A DNA stretch of 64,000 nt from an uncultured Bacteroidota bacterium (GTDB lineage: Bacteria > Bacteroidota > Bacteroidia > Bacteroidales > P3), in assembly GCA_902774845.1 (NCBI GenBank), contig CACYJU010000004.1, forward strand, positions 1-64,000. The letters run 5' to 3'. Below, piece after piece: positions 32,500 to 41,140 of the stretch (position 1 is the first letter of the stretch; each line of letters opens with the position of its first letter). The notes beneath the pieces are model-generated. The model saw only the letters and a list, made by a program, of their open reading frames with translations. It searched no databases and was not told the origin of the DNA. A program made the position numbers and the translations under genes.

Positions 32500-33699
32500 A
32501 TGAAAAAACTCAATTTATTCATACTGCTCGCATTGGTGGCAGGCATGGTGTATGGACAAAGCAACAGCAGCACTATTGTTCCCCCGTTGACGGGACAGCA
32601 GCAGAAGAGCAACTACATCTCAACGGGTATGCCGATACTGCTTATCGCGCCCGACGCTATCAGCAGCGCCCTGGGTGACGCAGGAGTAGCATCGACCCCC
32701 GACGCCAACTCAGCACACTGGAACAACGCCAAATTTGTGCAGGCCGAACCCAAAGGAGGCATCACCACCACCTACACCCCGTGGCTTAGACATCTGGGTG
32801 TGAGCGACATGAACCTGCTCTATCTGGGTGGATACTACAGAATCAACAACCGTCACGCAGTAGCAGCCTCTGTAACCTATTTCTCGCTGGGCGAGCTGCA
32901 GAGCACCGACGACGAAGGCAACGACCGCGGCACCTTCAAACCCAACGAGTTCGCCCTCGACGCCACCTACTCGCTCCTGGTGACCGACGGTCTCTCGATA
33001 GGTGCGTCGTTCCGCTATATCCGTTCGGACATCTCCAACGGCATGGACATCGGAAACAGCACCACGAAGGCAGCCAACAGCTTCGCCGCCGACCTGGGTA
33101 TCTACTACAACCGCGAGATCGACCAGCAGAACGAGTTTGCCGTCGGCGGATTCATCAGCAACCTCGGAGCCAAGCTCTCCTACTCCGACGACGACACTCA
33201 GAAAGAGTTTCTCCCGACCAACCTCCGACTTGGTGCCAGATACACCTATCACGTGGACAGCTACAACAAAATCAACGTGCTGTTCGACATCAACAAACTG
33301 CTCGTGCCGACCCCGCCGCTCAACGACAGCAGCCAGAACAAATACTACGCTAACCGCACCGAATACAACCAAACCAACGTGATAAAAGGGGCCATCCAGT
33401 CGTTCTATGACGCACCCGGTGGATTTAAGGAAGAGATGCAGGAGATACAGCTCTCGCTCGGTGCCGAATACTGGTATTCCGACATGTTCGCCGCTCGTCT
33501 CGGTTACTTCTACGAGAACAAATACAAAGGTGGCCGCCAATACCTCTCAGTCGGTGCCGGCATAAGATATAATGTGTTCGGCTTCGACTTTTCCTACCTT
33601 ATCCCCACAACCACCATCAGCAACAACCCGCTGACCCACACGGTGCGTATCTCGCTGTCGGTGGACTTCGGCGTGAAACACGGAGTCAAGAAGAACTAA
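32500..33699 (+). CDS. porV: PorV (LptO) outer membrane shuttle protein of T9SS
   Basis: A 399-residue outer-membrane beta barrel of the FadL-like fold with a cleaved signal (MKKLNLFILLALVAGMVYGQ). Family landmarks are GMPILLIAPDAISSALGDAG near the N-terminus and the closing HTVRISLSVDFGV. PorV collects cargo from the SprA translocon and brings it to PorU, so its place right after porU is functional. Barrel strands alternate throughout. Confidence 0.94.
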   Translation: MKKLNLFILLALVAGMVYGQSNSSTIVPPLTGQQQKSNYISTGMPILLIAPDAISSALGDAGVASTPDANSAHWNNAKFVQAEPKGGITTTYTPWLRHLGVSDMNLLYLGGYYRINNRHAVAASVTYFSLGELQSTDDEGNDRGTFKPNEFALDATYSLLVTDGLSIGASFRYIRSDISNGMDIGNSTTKAANSFAADLGIYYNREIDQQNEFAVGGFISNLGAKLSYSDDDTQKEFLPTNLRLGARYTYHVDSYNKINVLFDINKLLVPTPPLNDSSQNKYYANRTEYNQTNVIKGAIQSFYDAPGGFKEEMQEIQLSLGAEYWYSDMFAARLGYFYENKYKGGRQYLSVGAGIRYNVFGFDFSYLIPTTTISNNPLTHTVRISLSVDFGVKHGVKKN

Positions 33700-33706
33700 G
33701 TGCGTG

Positions 33707-33776
33707 CTTGAATGCTTGAATGCTTGAATGCTTGATTGCTTGAATGCTTGAATGTGGGAATGTGTTAATTTGTAAG
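33707..33776. repeat. 8-bp phrase array, ATGCTTGA family
   Basis: Seven or so units of TGCTTGAA/TGCTTGAT pass into AATGTGGGAATGTGTTAA just before ispF. This is the same unit as at 26171-26306. Confidence 0.85.
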
Positions 33777-33777
33777 T

Positions 33778-34251
33778 ATGATTAGAGTCGGCATAGGTTA
33801 TGATGTGCATCAGCTTCGCGAGGGGCTGCCGCTGACCTTGGGCGGAGTGAGGATTGAGCACTCGAAAGGGTTGGTGGGACACTCTGACGCCGACGTACTG
33901 ATACACGCCATCTGCGACGCCCTGCTGGGCGCAGCCGCACTGGGTGACATCGGGAAACACTTCCCCGACACCGACCCCAAATACAAAGGCATCGACAGCC
34001 GTCTGCTGCTGAAAGAGACCGTACGACTGATACGAGAGAAAGGCTACAAGATAAACAACATAGACAGCATACTCTGCCTGCAGAAACCCAAGGTGGCTCC
34101 CTATATCCAGCAGATGCGCCAGAACTTGGCCGAGACAATGGGCATCGACATCGACCATGTGTCAGTCAAAGCCACCACCACCGAACATCTCGGATTCGAA
34201 GGACGCGAAGAGGGGATATCGGCTCAAGCGGTGGTTTTAATTGAGAATTGA
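33778..34251 (+). CDS. ispF: 2-C-methyl-D-erythritol 2,4-cyclodiphosphate synthase
   Basis: Cyclises CDP-methylerythritol 2-phosphate in the MEP isoprenoid pathway. The 157-residue protein has zinc ligands Asp9, His11 (GYDVHQL) and His43 ([10 protein letters not shown]), plus the closing [19 protein letters not shown]. The ATG follows an 8-bp repeat array by one base. Confidence 0.97.
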   Translation: MIRVGIGYDVHQLREGLPLTLGGVRIEHSKGLVGHSDADVLIHAICDALLGAAALGDIGKHFPDTDPKYKGIDSRLLLKETVRLIREKGYKINNIDSILCLQKPKVAPYIQQMRQNLAETMGIDIDHVSVKATTTEHLGFEGREEGISAQAVVLIEN

Positions 34252-34289
34252 TGCGTGCCAGCATAGGGCAATTGAAATTGTGAATTTGA

Positions 34290-34571
34290 ATGGAATCAAC
34301 CAAGACGCATACACACGAAAGCGAAGACATAAGCACCCTGAACGACGAGGGCTGCAAATTGCTGCTTTATAACGACGACGTTCACACGTTCGACTATGTC
34401 ATCAAGGCGCTAGTGGACATCTGCCGCCACACAGCGGTGCAAGCCGAACAGTGCGCCATCATAGTACACTGCAAGGGCAAATGTGTGATAAAGAACGGCA
34501 GCTACGAGACACTCCTCCCGATGCACACCTCGCTGCTCAACAAACAGCTGACGACAGAGATTGTGAAGTAA
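34290..34571 (+). CDS. clpS: ATP-dependent Clp protease adaptor ClpS
   Basis: A 93-residue adaptor that delivers N-degron substrates to ClpAP-type proteases. The core LLYNDDVHTFDYVIKAL contains the conserved NDD and HT residues of the N-degron pocket, followed by EQCAIIVHCKGKCVIKNGSY. It lacks nothing of the core domain. Confidence 0.93.
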   Translation: MESTKTHTHESEDISTLNDEGCKLLLYNDDVHTFDYVIKALVDICRHTAVQAEQCAIIVHCKGKCVIKNGSYETLLPMHTSLLNKQLTTEIVK

Positions 34572-34609
34572 TTCGAATGGATGTATAAGAAATATAATTC
34601 AGTAAAAAT

Positions 34610-35086
34610 ATGGATATCGCACTTATAATCATCGTACTGGCAGTGGGATTGACCCTGCTGACCCTTGAGATAGTCGCCCTCCCGGGCGGCATCGCCGGCG
34701 GCATCGGAATACTGATGCTCGCCTTTGGCATCTGGTGGACTTACAACAAATACGGCACCACCGCCGGCACCTGTGTGCTGGTAGGATGCGTCGTGCTGAC
34801 CATCGTCTTCCTCGCATTTCTGCTGAAATCCAAGACCTGGAAACGATTCAGCCTTAACGAAGAGTCAGACAGCAAGGTAAACCAAATTGACGACAAAGCC
34901 ATACAGGTAGGTGCACACGGCAAGACCGTGGCACGTCTGGCCCCCACCGGAAAAGCCCTCATCGATGGAGAGATGGTCGAAGTGCACGCCATCAACAAGT
35001 TCATCGACCCCGACAAGCCCATCGTGGTGGTCGCCGTCGATGGTTACCGCATCGACGTGAAAGAGAGTGACGACGAACGATTTTAA
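34610..35086 (+). CDS. NfeD-like membrane protein
   Basis: A 158-residue protein with two or three hydrophobic segments (about 3-24, 27-46, 49-70) followed by a small OB-fold-like NfeD C-terminal domain (VGAHGKTVARLAPTGKALID...VEVHAINKFIDPDKPIVVV). It is the short NfeD1b form without protease domain. It precedes floA by 32 bp, the usual NfeD-flotillin pairing. Confidence 0.9.
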   Translation: MDIALIIIVLAVGLTLLTLEIVALPGGIAGGIGILMLAFGIWWTYNKYGTTAGTCVLVGCVVLTIVFLAFLLKSKTWKRFSLNEESDSKVNQIDDKAIQVGAHGKTVARLAPTGKALIDGEMVEVHAINKFIDPDKPIVVVAVDGYRIDVKESDDERF

Positions 35087-35118
35087 GACAAGAAAAAAGA
35101 AACTAAAAACTTAATACT

Positions 35119-36102
35119 ATGGAGACATTTATTATTATTGGCATTTGCATTGTAGCCCTTATCATCTTCCTGATTTTCTTCCCGATAGGAATATGGTTTC
35201 AGGCGTTGATTTCGGGAGTACACACCTCGCTGGTACAGCTGGTGTTCATGCGTTTCCGTAAGGTTCCGCCTTCGGTCATTGTGAACAACCTCATCTCGGC
35301 TTCGAAAGCCGGCCTTAAGCTCAACCAGAACGAGTTGGAAGCCCACTACCTGGCTGGCGGACGCGTCAACTCGGTGGTCAACGCACTCATCTCGGCCGAC
35401 AAGGCGAACATGAACCTCGACTTCAAAACCGCTACCGCCATCGACCTCGCTGGCCGCGATGTGCTGAAAGCCGTGCAGACTTCGGTCAACCCGAAAGTCA
35501 TCGACACCCCGCCCGTTGCAGCAGTCGCCAAAGACGGTATCCAACTGATAGCCAAAGCCCGTGTGACCGTACGCACGAACATCAAGCAGCTCGTCGGCGG
35601 TGCCGGTGAGGAGACCATCCTCGCCCGTGTTGGTGAAGGTATCGTCACCTCCATCGGATCGGCCACAAGCCACAAGCAGGTGCTGGAGAACCCCGACTCC
35701 ATATCCAAGCTTGTTCTCACCAAAGGACTCGACAGCGGCACCGCTTTCGAAATCCTCTCGATTGACATCGCCGACATCGACGTCGGAAAGAACATTGGAG
35801 CTCAGCTGCAGATGGATCAGGCCAACGCCGACAAGAATATCGCACAGGCAAAAGCCGAAGAGCGCCGCGCTATGGCTGTGGCACAGGAGCAGGAGATGAA
35901 AGCCCGCGCTCAGGAAGCCCGCGCTCACGTGATCGAGGCAGAGGCAGAGGTGCCGAAAGCTATGGCAGAAGCCTTCCGCAGCGGCAATCTCGGCATCATG
36001 GATTACTACCGCATGAAGAACATCCAAGCCGACACCGACATGCGCGAGAGCATCTCGAAACCCGCCACCAAACCCATAAGCACCAAACCCGCCGACAAAT
36101 AA
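35119..36102 (+). CDS. floA: Flotillin-like protein FloA
   Basis: A 327-residue member of the UPF0365/FloA family: a hydrophobic N-terminal hairpin (about 3-30), an SPFH-like domain ([26 protein letters not shown]), and an Ala/Glu-rich coiled coil (about 235-285). It organises membrane microdomains in other bacteria. With the NfeD-like gene it forms the conserved nfeD-floA unit, closed by a terminator. Confidence 0.95.
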   Translation: METFIIIGICIVALIIFLIFFPIGIWFQALISGVHTSLVQLVFMRFRKVPPSVIVNNLISASKAGLKLNQNELEAHYLAGGRVNSVVNALISADKANMNLDFKTATAIDLAGRDVLKAVQTSVNPKVIDTPPVAAVAKDGIQLIAKARVTVRTNIKQLVGGAGEETILARVGEGIVTSIGSATSHKQVLENPDSISKLVLTKGLDSGTAFEILSIDIADIDVGKNIGAQLQMDQANADKNIAQAKAEERRAMAVAQEQEMKARAQEARAHVIEAEAEVPKAMAEAFRSGNLGIMDYYRMKNIQADTDMRESISKPATKPISTKPADK

Positions 36103-36122
36103 GTCGAAAGGAAATCAATAAA

Positions 36123-36159
36123 GAAAGAAGGACGACCCACACGGCCATCCTTCTTTTAT
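36123..36159 (+). terminator. Terminator after floA
   Basis: AAAGAAGGAC...GATCCTTCTTTT-type stem (36124-36157) with two mismatches and a T tract. It overlaps the end of the converging ybaK gene. Confidence 0.75.
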
Positions 36160-36635
36160 AGTACCAAATCAACCACCGTCGCCTGTGAGACCGTTATCAG
36201 GTCTTTCGGAGCGATGCGGAACTGGAGTCCTCGTTGGCCGGCGCTGACGTAGATATAGCCGAAGTCGAGGCACGTCTGATGGAAGAACGTGGGAAAATGT
36301 TTCTTCATCCCTATGGGTGAGCAGCCGCCACGTAAATAACCCGTGAGGGGAAGGAGTTCTTTCATTGGTATAAGATCGCACTTCTTGTCGCCAGCCGCCT
36401 TAGCCGCTTTCTTGAGGTCGACTTCGCAGTTGCCCGGAACCACACAGACAAAATAACCCGTTCGCTCACCTTTCAGCACGAGGGTCTTGAACACCTGGTT
36501 GATATCCTCACCCAGCTGGTCGGCGATATGTTGTGCCCCGAGGTCGTTCTCATCGACTTCGTATGGGATAAGTTCGTAGGCTATTTTCTTCTGGTCAAGA
36601 AGACGTGCGGCGTTTGTTTTCTGAAGTTTGGACAT
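36156..36635 (-). CDS. ybaK: Cys-tRNA(Pro) deacylase YbaK/EbsC
   Basis: A 159-residue INS-superfamily protein that hydrolyses Cys-tRNA(Pro). The pattern TNAARLLDQKKIAYELIPYE, FKTLVLKG and GDKKCDLIPMKELLPLTGYLRGG-like region is typical, with Lys near 46-50 (VFKTLVLK). The window's ProRS seems to lack its own editing insert, which makes a trans-editing role plausible. Confidence 0.93.
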   Translation of the reverse strand: MSKLQKTNAARLLDQKKIAYELIPYEVDENDLGAQHIADQLGEDINQVFKTLVLKGERTGYFVCVVPGNCEVDLKKAAKAAGDKKCDLIPMKELLPLTGYLRGGCSPIGMKKHFPTFFHQTCLDFGYIYVSAGQRGLQFRIAPKDLITVSQATVVDLVL

Positions 36636-36653
36636 TGATGGGAGGGGGTAATG

Positions 36654-36745
36654 GTTAAAGGTTAAGGGTTAAGGGTTAAGGGTTAAGGGTTAATGGTTAA
36701 GGGTTAAGGGTTAAAGGTTAAAGGTTAAAGGTTAAAGGTTAATAT
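36654..36745. repeat. GGTTAAG/GGTTAAA phrase array
   Basis: About thirteen 7-bp units GGTTAAG, GGTTAAT and GGTTAAA in the ybaK-sprT spacer. The unit is shared with 10955-11024. Confidence 0.9.
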
Positions 36746-36759
36746 CAATCGGAAAATGA

Positions 36760-37398
36760 CTAATGACTAATGACCACCTCGACCATCGCGTCGGCAGCGA
36801 CCGTATATAGTCGCCCGGTAGCGACATCTCTACATTTCCAGCGGGTACGTTGTCTTTCGATGAGTTCGAACATACGGGCGCGCCTGCCTATCCGGAAGCG
36901 GGTGCCCGTAGGCAGGCTGTCGAGCCTCACGGTGTTCTCGGGTTGCACAATCACCTGCAGTCGGCGGTCAATCTCTCGCTCGAGGCGCTTGCTCAGCGGT
37001 ATCTTCGAGTAATACTCTCGCAGCATCGGCACGACGTCGGGCGGGAACCCTCCCACCTCTGTATAGTGCTGCAGCAGACGGCTGTAGTGTTGCTGCCACT
37101 CGTGTCCGTGAGGCCTTACCGATCGGCCGCAGTCGAGGAAGGTGAGCATGTGTGCCAGCTCATGCAGCAGCACCAGCAGGAAGGCATGCGGGTTGAGGTT
37201 TCCGTTGACGCTGATGGTGTGTCCAGGTTGTTGCGGAGTAGGCAGCCGATAGTCGCCCAGCTTCGAATGACGCTCGCGCGTTATCTTAAGATGTATGGAA
37301 TAGCTGATGATATACCGCACCATATCGTCGAGTGCCGCAGGTGGCAAGAACGGCGAAAGGAGTGCTCTGAATCGTTCTGAGCGGCGCTCGTCAAGCAT
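36760..37398 (-). CDS. SprT-like zinc metallopeptidase-domain protein
   Basis: A 212-residue protein with the motif LLHELAHML (HExxH) and a third His in RPHGHEWQQHY about 20 residues on, as in SprT/Spartan domains. The N-terminal part (IHLKITRERHSKLGDYRLP) is the usual strand pair before the helix. It lacks the C-terminal zinc ribbon of SprT; instead a basic region ends the protein. The family is linked to DNA-protein crosslink repair in eukaryotes; the bacterial role is unclear. Its start overlaps a small lipoprotein gene by 8 bp. Confidence 0.85.
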   Translation of the reverse strand: MLDERRSERFRALLSPFLPPAALDDMVRYIISYSIHLKITRERHSKLGDYRLPTPQQPGHTISVNGNLNPHAFLLVLLHELAHMLTFLDCGRSVRPHGHEWQQHYSRLLQHYTEVGGFPPDVVPMLREYYSKIPLSKRLEREIDRRLQVIVQPENTVRLDSLPTGTRFRIGRRARMFELIERQRTRWKCRDVATGRLYTVAADAMVEVVISH

Positions 37399-37561
37399 GG
37401 TATTCGACGCTGTCCGCTGTAGGCGTCACCTGACTGAAATAGGGGCAGTCACAGTGTTTGCGCTTGCGGTGTTTGGGCATCGCAGAGCCTTTCTTGCTGC
37501 AAGCAGAGGCGAGCAGACAGACAAGTGCGAGCATGATGTATATGGCGTAGCGTTTTTTCAT
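37391..37561 (-). CDS. 56-residue cysteine-containing lipoprotein
   Basis: ATG at 37559-37561 opens a 56-codon frame: a basic start MKKRYAIYIM, a hydrophobic core LALVCLLA and lipobox LASAC (Cys21). The mature part is only 36 residues: a strongly basic patch MPKHRKRKH, then CDCPYF and an ordinary tail. It begins 2 bp after the GH3 stop and overlaps the SprT-like gene by 8 bp, so it is embedded in the operon. Such very short lipoproteins are easily missed. Function is unknown. Confidence 0.75.
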   Translation of the reverse strand: MKKRYAIYIMLALVCLLASACSKKGSAMPKHRKRKHCDCPYFSQVTPTADSVEYHA

Positions 37562-37563
37562 AG

Positions 37564-38733
37564 CTATTTGATTTTTGCTTTGAGGTTCCTGATTCGCTCG
37601 GCGGAGGCGTGTATTCGCTCGGCTTTGACTTTGTCATCGGCGACTAGTTTCTCAACGATGGCAATCGTCTGGGGCACCACATCGGGGTTGTATTCCTTAC
37701 CGTTGTTAGAGAGACAGAGCAGGTCAGCGCCAGCTTCGATAGCAAGTCGGATAGCCTCCTCAAAACCATACTCGTTAACTATAGCCCCCATAGCAAGGTC
37801 GTCTGTGATGATGACACCGTCATAACTCATCTTCTTCCTAAGCAGACCCGTGGTTATCTTAGACGAAAGCGACGAAGGATAGTCAGGGTCGAGTTTGCCA
37901 TTGATAACATGCGCAGTCATAATCATATCCACCTTCTTCTCAGCGATAAGAGTGCGATAAGGCTCCAACTCTGAGTTCTGCCACGATTTGGATACGTCTA
38001 CCAGCCCCACGTGAGTGTCACCCGACGCGCTTCCGTGACCAGGGAAATGTTTCAGGCAGGAAACGACCCCATGCTTGTTCTGCTCGTCGATCCAGATGCG
38101 AGCAGCGTCTGAGACCACCTTTGGAGAAGCCGAGAAGCTGCGTTCCAGCTTGCCTATCACAGGGCAGCTGGGGTTGATGTCGACATCGACGCAGGGAGCA
38201 AAATTGAGGTTCACCCCTACCCTCTTCAGCTCGGTAGCTGTGAGCGCCGCATAGTGACGTATGCTGTCGGCACCGTACTGGGCAGACTTCTTGGCCGACA
38301 TAAACTTAGGAAAGCCCTGGTCCATTCGGAGCCGATTGACATAGCCGCCCTCCTGATCAATGCCGATAAGTAGAGTTTCGTCGGTCAATGCCTGCAGTTC
38401 GGAACAGAGAGCAGCAAGCTGCTTGGGCGACGAGACATTGCGTTTGTGGGTGCCCGTAGGAGCGTCGTATTCAAAAAGAATCACACCACCCACATGATAG
38501 TCGACAATATCGCGACGGAGGTGCTTATTGTCGGCCAGCCGCTGTCCACGGAATCCCTCGATGATCATTTCTCCGATATCTATACGCAATGAATCTTGGG
38601 AGATTGTTTGAGTGGCTGGTTGGACGCTTGCCGTATCATTCTGACTGTCCGTAGCTTCATTTGCCGACGAACGCTGTCCGCAAGCGCAACTCAAAAGTGA
38701 CAATGCAACAATTATGGGCAGTATTTTTTTCAT
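37564..38733 (-). CDS. GH3 family lipoprotein, beta-N-acetylhexosaminidase type
   Basis: A 389-residue glycoside hydrolase family 3 enzyme with a lipoprotein signal (LSLLSCACGQ). GH3 landmarks are LLIGIDQEGGYVNRL, GVNLNFAPCVDVD, the KHFPGHGSASGDTH loop, whose His/Asp serve as acid/base in NagZ-type enzymes, and the nucleophile Asp in VIITDDLAMGAI. It is a single-domain NagZ-like enzyme, but the lipid anchor places it in the periplasm or at the outer membrane instead of the cytosol, so peptidoglycan turnover or dietary glycan use are both possible. Confidence 0.9.
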   Translation of the reverse strand: MKKILPIIVALSLLSCACGQRSSANEATDSQNDTASVQPATQTISQDSLRIDIGEMIIEGFRGQRLADNKHLRRDIVDYHVGGVILFEYDAPTGTHKRNVSSPKQLAALCSELQALTDETLLIGIDQEGGYVNRLRMDQGFPKFMSAKKSAQYGADSIRHYAALTATELKRVGVNLNFAPCVDVDINPSCPVIGKLERSFSASPKVVSDAARIWIDEQNKHGVVSCLKHFPGHGSASGDTHVGLVDVSKSWQNSELEPYRTLIAEKKVDMIMTAHVINGKLDPDYPSSLSSKITTGLLRKKMSYDGVIITDDLAMGAIVNEYGFEEAIRLAIEAGADLLCLSNNGKEYNPDVVPQTIAIVEKLVADDKVKAERIHASAERIRNLKAKIK

Positions 38734-38776
38734 AGAAGAGGTTATGAGTTCAATAGTTTAAACGATGGGCACACGA

Positions 38777-39394
38777 TTAGTTGCTCTCAAAAGGAACGCG
38801 GTGCATTATAGAGCGGGCGAGAGTGAGCTCGTCTGCATATTCAAGACTGTCGCCCACGGAGATACCGCGAGCGATGGCGCTGACCTTCACACCGAAAGGC
38901 TGTAGCTGCTTGTTGATATAGAACGCCGTAGTGTCACCCTCCATCGTAGTGGGCAATGCTAGGATAACTTCCTGTATAGGCTCCACCTCTGGATATTGAA
39001 TTCGAGAAAGCAGAGTCCCTATGTTTATGTCGCGGATACCGATACCGTCGATGGGCGAGATAACACCACCCAGAACATGATAGACTCCACGGTACTGCTG
39101 GGTGTTCTCAATGGCCAGTACGTCCTGAATATTCTCAACCACACAGATGATGCCGTGCTGACGCTTGGGACTACTGCAGATGGGGCAGAGTTCTGTGTCA
39201 CTCACACAGTGACAGCGACGGCAGAGGTGCACGTCAGTCTTGAGTGTCGAAAGAGCAGAGAGGAAGTCGGCATACTTGGCCTCATCGAGTCGCAACAGAT
39301 GCAAAGCATAACGCAGAGCGCTGCGTTTACCCACGCCCGGAAGCGTCGCTAGTTGATCAACAGCTTGTTGAAGTATATTTGAAGGAAGATCCAA
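38777..39394 (-). CDS. recR: Recombination protein RecR
   Basis: A 205-residue protein of the RecFOR pathway. It has the helix-hairpin-helix LPGVGKRSALR, a C4 zinc finger (CRRCHC...CPIC) and a Toprim domain (IICVVENIQDVLAIE). The start is TTG at 39394: upstream in frame no ATG or GTG occurs before a stop, and relatives start close to the LPSNILQQAVDQL segment. Confidence 0.95.
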   Translation of the reverse strand: MDLPSNILQQAVDQLATLPGVGKRSALRYALHLLRLDEAKYADFLSALSTLKTDVHLCRRCHCVSDTELCPICSSPKRQHGIICVVENIQDVLAIENTQQYRGVYHVLGGVISPIDGIGIRDINIGTLLSRIQYPEVEPIQEVILALPTTMEGDTTAFYINKQLQPFGVKVSAIARGISVGDSLEYADELTLARSIMHRVPFESN

Positions 39395-39421
39395 TGAATA
39401 TTGCGTTATTGAGTGAATGCA

Positions 39422-39622
39422 TTATTGAGTGAGTACAGCAATCTCTTTTTTTATCTCTTCGATACGGCCTTCAATGAAGTCGTCGCTGTACTTACTGTCG
39501 CAGAAGCCGTTGCCGCGAGCCACATAGCTACTGTCGTCCATACAGTCTGTCAGCAGTTCCTCATAGTTGGCCAGCAGCTGTCTGAGCCTTTGCAGTTCCT
39601 CGTTGTCATGAATGTCATCCAT
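39422..39622 (-). CDS. Small acidic coiled-coil protein
   Basis: ATG at 39622 gives 66 residues, mostly helical and acidic, with no signal peptide (a TTG 18 bp upstream is less likely). I do not recognise it. The stop codon lies in an ACTCAATAA phrase that is repeated just downstream (39404-39424), so the reading frame ends inside a spacer repeat. It probably leads the recR-GH3 operon. Confidence 0.6.
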   Translation of the reverse strand: MDDIHDNEELQRLRQLLANYEELLTDCMDDSSYVARGNGFCDSKYSDDFIEGRIEEIKKEIAVLTQ

Positions 39623-39732
39623 AGTATTATAATAACGCAAACAGAGTGGAAATAGTATTATTCACTACTTTTAACTATTCCGACAGATTGATTTACCTAA
39701 CAATAGTGATAAGGCCGACGGAATGGGCATTG

Positions 39733-39740
39733 TACTTTTG
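39733..39740 (+). promoter_or_regulatory. Probable -7 box of the porin gene
   Basis: TACTTTTG matches TAnnTTTG and lies 31 bp before the ATG at 39771. Its position inside a longer open frame supports the downstream ATG as start. Confidence 0.65.
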
Positions 39741-39770
39741 CAAGTGTCAAATTACAAGTATTGTTTTGTT

Positions 39771-41075
39771 ATGAATCACAGATTATCAACCATTTGCATA
39801 TTACTCACCCTACTAATGCCGCTCTGTGTGGCAGCTCAGGACACAGTGACCATACCTAACAAAGGGAAATCCTCGAAGGTGCTCGATCGCCTGACGGTGG
39901 GCGGCTACGGCGAGGCCACATACAAGCACAACTTCTACAGCGACAACGTGTTCCGCTACACCTTCGCCGACCGATACAAAGATGCCAAGGGGCATGGACA
40001 AGTCGACCTCCCTCACGCTGTCATAATGCTGGGCTACGACTTCGGCAAAGGATGGAGTTTCGGCACCGAGATTGAGTTCGAACACGGAGGAGTGGAGGCG
40101 GCGGTGGAGATGGAGACCGAGGAGACGGGCGAATACGAGAAAGAGCTCGAGCGTGGCGGCGAGGTGGAGATGGAGCAGTTCTGGATACAGAAGAGCTTCA
40201 ACCAGTATGCCAACCTGCGCGCGGGACATATAGTGGTACCCGTGGGTGCGACAAACAATGCGCACCTGCCGACGCAATTCTACGGTGTGTTCCGTCCCGA
40301 AGGCGAGAACACCATACTGCCCTGCACGTGGCACGAGACGGGCATCAGCTTCTGGGGAAAGACGAAACACTGGCGATATGAAGTGCAGCTACTGCCCGCG
40401 CTGAATTCGACGATGTTCTCCGTCGGCCGATGGGCAAACCAAGCTTCGGCATCGGCCTACGAGTTCCGTCCTGCCAACAGGCTGGCTTTCGCCACAAGGG
40501 TGGACTATACCATTCCTCACTGGAGGTTCAGCCTTAGCGGATATGTAGGCAACACATTCAACAACGACATAGTCACAAACAACGCCGATAAATACAAAGA
40601 GGTGAACGGTACCGTCGCAATAGGGGCCTTCGACTTCAAGTGCGAGTATGGCGGATTCCTGATGCGTGGCAATGCTGACTACGGTTATCTGAGCGAGGCC
40701 GGCACCATATCGAGCATCAATCGCCGCCTGTCTAATAGCAGCGGATCGCCCTATCCTCACACCGAGGTTGGCAAGACAGCAATGGCCGCAGGGCTTGAGG
40801 CTGGCTACGACATCTTCCACACCACGAAACTAAACAAGATGAAGCTCATTCCTTTTGTGCGCGCTGACTATTACGATTCATACAATCCGCCCGACACTTT
40901 CAACGACTACAAATGGACCGAGCGAGTCTGTTTCTCGGGCGGTATAAACTACGCCCCGCTGCCGCAGATTGTGGTGAAAGCCGAAGGCGGCATACGGATG
41001 TTGCACCAACAGTACAACAACGAGCCCTGGTTTGCACTTGGCATCACCTGGGCCGCAATGTTCAAAAGACAGTAA
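39771..41075 (+). CDS. Outer membrane porin-like barrel
   Basis: ATG 39771 yields a signal peptide (MNHRLSTICILLTLLMPLCV, cleaved near AAQ) and a 434-residue protein. Alternating aromatic/charged strands (GYGEATYKHNFY, KGWSFGTEIEFEH, AMAAGLEAGYDIF) and the final WFALGITWAAMFKRQ fit a 16-strand porin, similar in layout to phosphate- or polyanion-selective OprO/OprP-type barrels of Bacteroidota. An acidic loop EEMETEETGEYEKELE-like lies at about 110-130. It leads a four-gene set with imelysin, dihaem and CcsBA proteins. Confidence 0.8.
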   Translation: MNHRLSTICILLTLLMPLCVAAQDTVTIPNKGKSSKVLDRLTVGGYGEATYKHNFYSDNVFRYTFADRYKDAKGHGQVDLPHAVIMLGYDFGKGWSFGTEIEFEHGGVEAAVEMETEETGEYEKELERGGEVEMEQFWIQKSFNQYANLRAGHIVVPVGATNNAHLPTQFYGVFRPEGENTILPCTWHETGISFWGKTKHWRYEVQLLPALNSTMFSVGRWANQASASAYEFRPANRLAFATRVDYTIPHWRFSLSGYVGNTFNNDIVTNNADKYKEVNGTVAIGAFDFKCEYGGFLMRGNADYGYLSEAGTISSINRRLSNSSGSPYPHTEVGKTAMAAGLEAGYDIFHTTKLNKMKLIPFVRADYYDSYNPPDTFNDYKWTERVCFSGGINYAPLPQIVVKAEGGIRMLHQQYNNEPWFALGITWAAMFKRQ

Positions 41076-41140
41076 GAATGCTTGAATGCCTGAATGCTTG
41101 AATGCATTAATGGATAATAACAACTAAAATATAAGATACT

